Shown: one piece after another, positions 59,531 to 64,000 of the stretch | How positions within the stretch are numbered: the stretch's first letter is position 1 | Layout of the letters: each line of letters opens with the position of its first letter | Made by a program: the position numbers and the translations under genes | The notes under the pieces: model-generated | Told to the model about the DNA's origin: nothing | What the model saw: the letters and a program-made list of their open reading frames with translations, nothing else | The model's database searches: none | From: Melastoma dodecandrum | Taxonomy: Eukaryota > Streptophyta > Magnoliopsida > Myrtales > Melastomataceae | Direction of reading: 5' to 3' | Length of the DNA stretch: 64,000 nt | Assembly (NCBI GenBank): GCA_029817715.1 | Contig: JARUPY010000087.1 | Location: forward strand, 1,240,001 to 1,304,000

Positions 59531-60576
59531 AAGTTTTTTTTTTTTTTGTTTCTATGGAAACGCGAAAATGTTAAAACAAAAAGTCACAATTTGTGGGACT
59601 TTTCGATAAAGTTTAGAAAATATCATAACATGTCAAAAAGTTTCGATAAAGAGTACAAAGAATTGAAAGGTCATTTTTGTTAATTACTAAGATCACTAGC
59701 TAGCTTTTGTTAAATTTCCGTAATTTAGATTCTTTTACTTTTTGAGCGGGCAAATAGTAGATAAACAATAACTTCTTTTGTGTATTTATTTTTCAACCAT
59801 CTACCATATTTGAAGAGACAAACTAAATTGAGAACTTTCTTTCGTATCTCTCTAAGTTTAAGCTCTTTTATTGGTTTCTAGAATACCTAAAGAATCAAAA
59901 GTAAAATTGTTAGAATTAACCTGAGACATAAACTTTGGTTAAAACTAACAAAAGGCTAGATATGTTGATTGAAACCTTGAAGGTTAAGCCTGTTGGCTGA
60001 AACTTTGTTACGAAAAAAGTGTCAGTTATATAAGTTTCTCAAGAGAAGGGCATTCTTTGCGACCCAGAAGAACCTATCCCTCTCACATTTTTCTCGAGTC
60101 GGGGAAGTGGACTCTTGAAGCTCTAAAGTTCCGGAAGTTTAAGTGAATCTAGGAGCTACCCACTTGAGGTATAGCAACTTTTATTCTTTAAAGGTTTAAA
60201 TCGTTTATGTTTTTATTTCGATTATGAAAGAAGATTTTAATTAAGGAAAATTAATTAAAGTGGTGCAAAAGCACGAGTCATTTCTATTACTCATTATCCA
60301 AACTTAGAATTGTTTCATTCGAACACGAGGTTGGTAAAGATTATACTACGAACTATTAAACATTGTAGTGGATCGATTAGCAAATCCATCAGCTTGGACA
60401 ACTCGATTATCAAAGCTAATAGAAAGTTCTCTAGGAAATTAGAAGTATCGGCTCTGATTTAGAGTGAATTTGAGGTTTCTTCTTTAAGTCAAGCCTACTT
60501 TGGGAGGTAGTTGAGGGTAGTTGAAAGTCGGCGTAATAGGCAATTAGAAAAATATTCTTAAGTTTGTATCTGTTTA
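59531..60576. other. Possible 5' LTR region of a gypsy-type element
   Basis: Precedes the PBS-like site at 60580 and the gag relic. A candidate left end 'tgttagaattaacctgagac' is at 59907, but no matching 3' LTR was found in the window. The part before 59900 is AT-rich and featureless. Confidence 0.35.
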
Positions 60577-60579
60577 ATT

Positions 60580-61235
60580 AGTATCAGAGCCACTTAGAAA
60601 AAAATTTCTCATTATCTAATAAGACTTAATTGCAACTAGGCAAACTTTAGGGACTTAATCGAAATAAAAGAAAAGAAGGAGTTTCAACTTCACATAAGTG
60701 GGGTTCAGCGAGGCCAACGAACATTGAAATGATTGAGCGCCTTGAAGAGCTAGTGGAGGAGGTTCTATCTGGGTAAGTTACACCTCTTGTGACACAACTG
60801 GGCTAGATTCGTGAGGAGCTAACGTTGTTGAATAACGAAGTTGTCCTCAATCAGCGGCCTTTCTAGGGAAACTTGCGGGATGTCCGGGCGAATTATACCC
60901 AAATGATGGGGAAGCTGAACGATCGGCAGGAGGAGCTGGGCAATGAAATTGCAATCCTCAAAGCGGCTGTTGTGAAATTGTCCCAATCTTTCGATAACTT
61001 CATATGGGACGTGGAGTAGTACTTCCTTGCGGCTAAGGTTCTCGAGGTGAAAAGGGTATCGATCGCGGAAATGTACCTGACCGAAGATGCCAAGATCTGG
61101 AGGAGGACACAGGTACAGGACGATTTGAGTGCTGGTCGTTCAATGATCGAAACATGGGAAACGTTAAAGAAAGAGTTGGTGGATCAATTCCTTCCCAGGA
61201 AGTTACGACGCCGCCAGGGCCGAGAAAATTTCTGA
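60580..61235 (+). pseudogene. Ty3/gypsy-type gag fragment with PBS-like site
   Basis: PBS-like GTATCAGAGCC at 60581-60591. Downstream, with interruptions, the plus strand reads ERLEELVEEVLSG, YTQMMGKLNDRQEELGNEI, AAVVKLSQSFDNFI, YFLAAKVLEVKRVSIAEMYL, TEDAKIWRRTQVQDDLSAGR and WETLKKELVDQFLP. This is the conserved gag core of plant gypsy elements (small globular domain that forms the particle). Stops occur at several places, and the frame ends at the junction with LTR-like sequence near 61236. Confidence 0.8.
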
Positions 61236-61450
61236 GTGTGTCTCGTCCCTGTTGTTTAGCAACAGAAAAGCTGCACCACATATCTCAGCTCAATCTGTGG
61301 ATCGGCGGCCCAAAACATAGGCCCAAGGAAGGAAAATCCAAGAAGGAGGTGACCACGGATACACACCAGGCAAATGCTTATTGGGCGAAGGGATCACCAG
61401 GCGAATGCTTGTTACTCTATATATGTAGGTCTAGCTTAGTATAAATAGTT
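61236..61450 (+). repeat. LTR-like repeat, copy 1
   Basis: The part from 61268 to 61400 matches 63872-64000 in the same orientation: 'aatctgtggatc', 'aggcccaa', 'gaaggaaaatcc', 'ggaggtgaccacggatacac'. It is followed by a TATATATG run and 'gtataaatag', suggesting promoter/R-region sequence of an LTR. Confidence 0.7.
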
Positions 61451-62127
61451 GTTCTTAGGCATTACACAAAAACGCATCTCTACAGACAGACATATATATT
61501 GTCAATTTATCTTTTCAAACATCCAACATTCAAGCTCTCTTTGTGCTCCTGCGTTCTTGCTCACTCTCGAATGCATCGTTGATGGCATCCGTAAGTGCTT
61601 CCGCTTAAGGCTGCCCATCCGCTTTCTTCTCCTCTTTTTTTCATTCATTTCATACGGCGACCACACATTCATGAATCCTCAGGGGATCAGTTGACCCGTA
61701 GTGCCAGAGATTTCCGACATGTTTGGATCCGGCTTGTCCGTGGTCACTTCCGGAGCGAACACCTGTGACAAATGATATTATTAAGGATATATTGGAAATA
61801 GGTAAAAAAAATTCAAGATGTATTTCATAATTAAGCCTAAAAAATAAAAAGGCAAATTATGAAAATATTTTCTAAATTCCTCTGTATCAGGAGGTCGAGA
61901 CTTCTGCACAGCACCACTGTGCTCGGGAGGACATCTTTCCACTCTGGCGGCATTCACAACTCCCGATCTACCCTGCAGGTACGAGACTTCTGGCACGCAC
62001 CCGCAAGTGCGTGTCTAACTGCCCAAACTTTTTCGGTTCGAGACTTCCCTGAGAAAAGACACAACAAGAGCGGTTTCTTGCTGATGGGTTAGCAATTGGT
62101 TACTGCGATCAGCACAGGTATTCACTT
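61451..62127. other. Retroelement-derived sequence, no gene recognised
   Basis: Probably the continuation of the LTR and leader ('cacaaaaacgcatctctaca', 'ttcaagctctctttg'). The GC-rich stretch at 61885-62020 has no recognised frame. Confidence 0.35.
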
Positions 62128-62340
62128 AGCTTCCCTCAGACGATTCGTCAGCCGCTCGTTAAACGCACTGAGGACACAGTCCCTCTCATGACAACCAAGG
62201 TAGCACATGACCCTTGGCACTCCTGTACGCAGTTGCGAAAGATAAGAACCAGGCGATCACTTAGCACCTTCCGTTCTTCATCGATCACACAGCTTAGACA
62301 GCTCCTCAAAGCTTCACTCAGATCACACAGGCTTTGGACA
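62128..62340 (+). repeat. Dispersed repeat, copy 2
   Basis: Counterpart of 38890-39190; same order of shared words with small differences. Confidence 0.7.
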
Positions 62341-63871
62341 ACCAAACAGACCACTCAGATTCGTTGTAGAGTGTATGAATGTCGTCTTATTTTAATAGGA
62401 AATGAATCATATTATTTGTTTCCCACCTAATTTCAGCATGCTGTAATCAGGCTCATCAGACAGCTACTTAATGGTCACTACGACCAAAGAGGAAAGTAAT
62501 ATTTGTCATCTTTCTAGATTCCTATGATTTTTTTCTATCATTGTCAGAATAATATCTCATGATTGTTGCAATCATTTGCAAATATTAATTAGGAAGTTAT
62601 TCATCAACTACGGTATAGATAGGATAAGATAAAATATGTTACTATAATTAGATATTTATTTCGAAATATCTCTTATCTATCCCCATACGTATCTTATTAA
62701 GATAATTTAATTTTTCATAAATATGATAAAATCACAGCAATTAAGATGAAATAATAATTTTTCTCATGTTTGAGTAATTGTAGCGCGATAGTGTAGAATA
62801 GTTTTGCTGTAGTGTAGCAACACACTTCTCAGGCGGTATAGCAACGCATTTCTTACGCACACGTCATCATCAAAACTAAGATCAACATACTCAAACTAGT
62901 CGGAAGAGACAAGTGGCTTGATGAATGCATAGCTCTCCGACCTTCCAGTAATTGTCATCCCACAAAAAAATAATCATGAATATATGATAACGCCCAAAAT
63001 TTTTTTATTTGACATAAGTCATTCATATGCTTGTTATCTTCCAATGCATATTTATTGACAAAATATCTCCATTGACATTTAAAATCCTCACGCACCTCTA
63101 ACTTATATACCTGATAAAAATCTGAGCACCAGTCCATGTGTGCCTTGCGAAAGATATTCGTAGTTACAAAGAGAAATCACCTCCCATTGGTAGAAGCGTC
63201 TGGAGACCCTGGTTTTGAGGACGCCAAACAGAACCTCACGCGATGCCATGGAGTTGAAGACCTAATGCCTAGTCGGATCTTCCAAAACCCGTGAGGTTGG
63301 CAAATTGGGGATGGGACAATGACTTCTATCACATAGGCGCCCGGTAGATCAGATCGTGTGGCGGCACCGGGAAGGCCAGTTTAGTGAGGTACCAACCAGA
63401 CGACATCCGCGATACAACGACGAAGGCTTGTGCAGGCTCTCTTCCCTTCTAGAAGGAGGAAAGTCGAGGAGTTGGAGACCGCCCTCATAAGGTGATGGGA
63501 ATAGGCTCCCAAACAAGCTTAGGTAATGGGCATAAGCTCCGAATGGAATACCAAAAAAAAGACAGGAACCTCATGACCTAGCTATTTTCTAAGGACGATG
63601 GTTTGTGCATCAGAAAATGATCCGACCCCTTCAATTTATAGCGAAGTCGTGAGGGGTAAAAGGACATTGATGGGAGATATTATGACAGAGATTTCGAAGA
63701 TCACAATAGTTGTCCTGGAGATTTCAACCGATACGATTCGGAGATATCGACGGTCTAGAGTCATTACTCACCTGCACACGTTACCGAGGCTACAGGGGAA
63801 TGATTAATTGGTCTCTTTCAAGGCGAGACAGATTACTCAGTCTGCCTTGTGGGGGGCTTATATGTTTAGGA
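62341..63871. other. Intergenic, no gene recognised
   Basis: AT-rich to about 63150, then GC-richer (63180-63870) without a recognisable frame. The latter probably belongs to the retroelement whose LTR-like end is at 63872. Confidence 0.35.
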
Positions 63872-64000
63872 ACAGAAATTCTGGGTAACAAATCTCAGCC
63901 CAATCTGTGGATCAACGGTCCAGAACATAGGCCCAATGAAGGAAAATCCAGGAAGGAGGTGACCACGGATACACACCAGGCGAAGGTTTGCTAGGCGAAG
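63872..64000 (+). repeat. LTR-like repeat, copy 2 (cut by window end)
   Basis: Same family as 61268-61400. The window ends inside it. Confidence 0.7.

Overview
This is nuclear DNA of a flowering plant, most likely a dicot; the species cannot be named from the sequence. The evidence is intron-containing plant genes (a SWEET sugar transporter and a plastid phosphoglycerate kinase with a transit peptide), an intronless plant matrix metalloproteinase family, and Ty1/copia and Ty3/gypsy remnants primed by initiator tRNA-Met. Most of the window is AT-rich and repeat-derived. Only three genes look intact: SWEET (minus, 27085-28576), the metalloproteinase (plus, 54369-55169) and plastid PGK (minus, 56727-59216).

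Layout. 1-12008 is a head-to-tail array of about 7.7 units of about 1.56 kb and runs off the left edge. Each unit is a dead 3' portion of a plant sialyltransferase-like (GT29) gene, interrupted by solo-LTR-like modules on the minus strand. 12009-13400 is a GC/CpG-rich segment of unknown origin. 13500-14750 holds upstream exons of the same GT29-like family, joined to an intron-containing pseudogene of mitochondrial elongation factor G (14821-16590). 17385-17735 is another LTR-like cluster, abutting a decayed metalloproteinase. 18450-20570 is a longer GT29-like pseudogene, 23220-25575 a tandem array of one exon of that family, and 33600-36230 two more degenerate copies. The SWEET gene sits between these relics.

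From 30 kb rightwards come copia fragments (32.0-33.4 and 39.9-41.4 kb), a GCTCGAG-rich MITE, and a segmental duplication (36.6-43.15 kb versus 52.85-55.2 kb) whose copies each carry a metalloproteinase: the left one is broken in three ways, the right one is intact. Between them lies a nearly full-size minus-strand LTR element (44998-51176) with LTRs, PBS, PPT and a broken gag but no recognisable pol. It is bordered by a surprising 311-bp duplication of its own flank. PGK follows, then gypsy and other repeat debris to the right edge.

The intact genes do not form a functional cluster: SWEET exports or imports sugars across a membrane, PGK works in the Calvin cycle, and the metalloproteinase is secreted. 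The interest of the window lies in amplification and decay of the GT29-like family and birth-and-death of the metalloproteinases.
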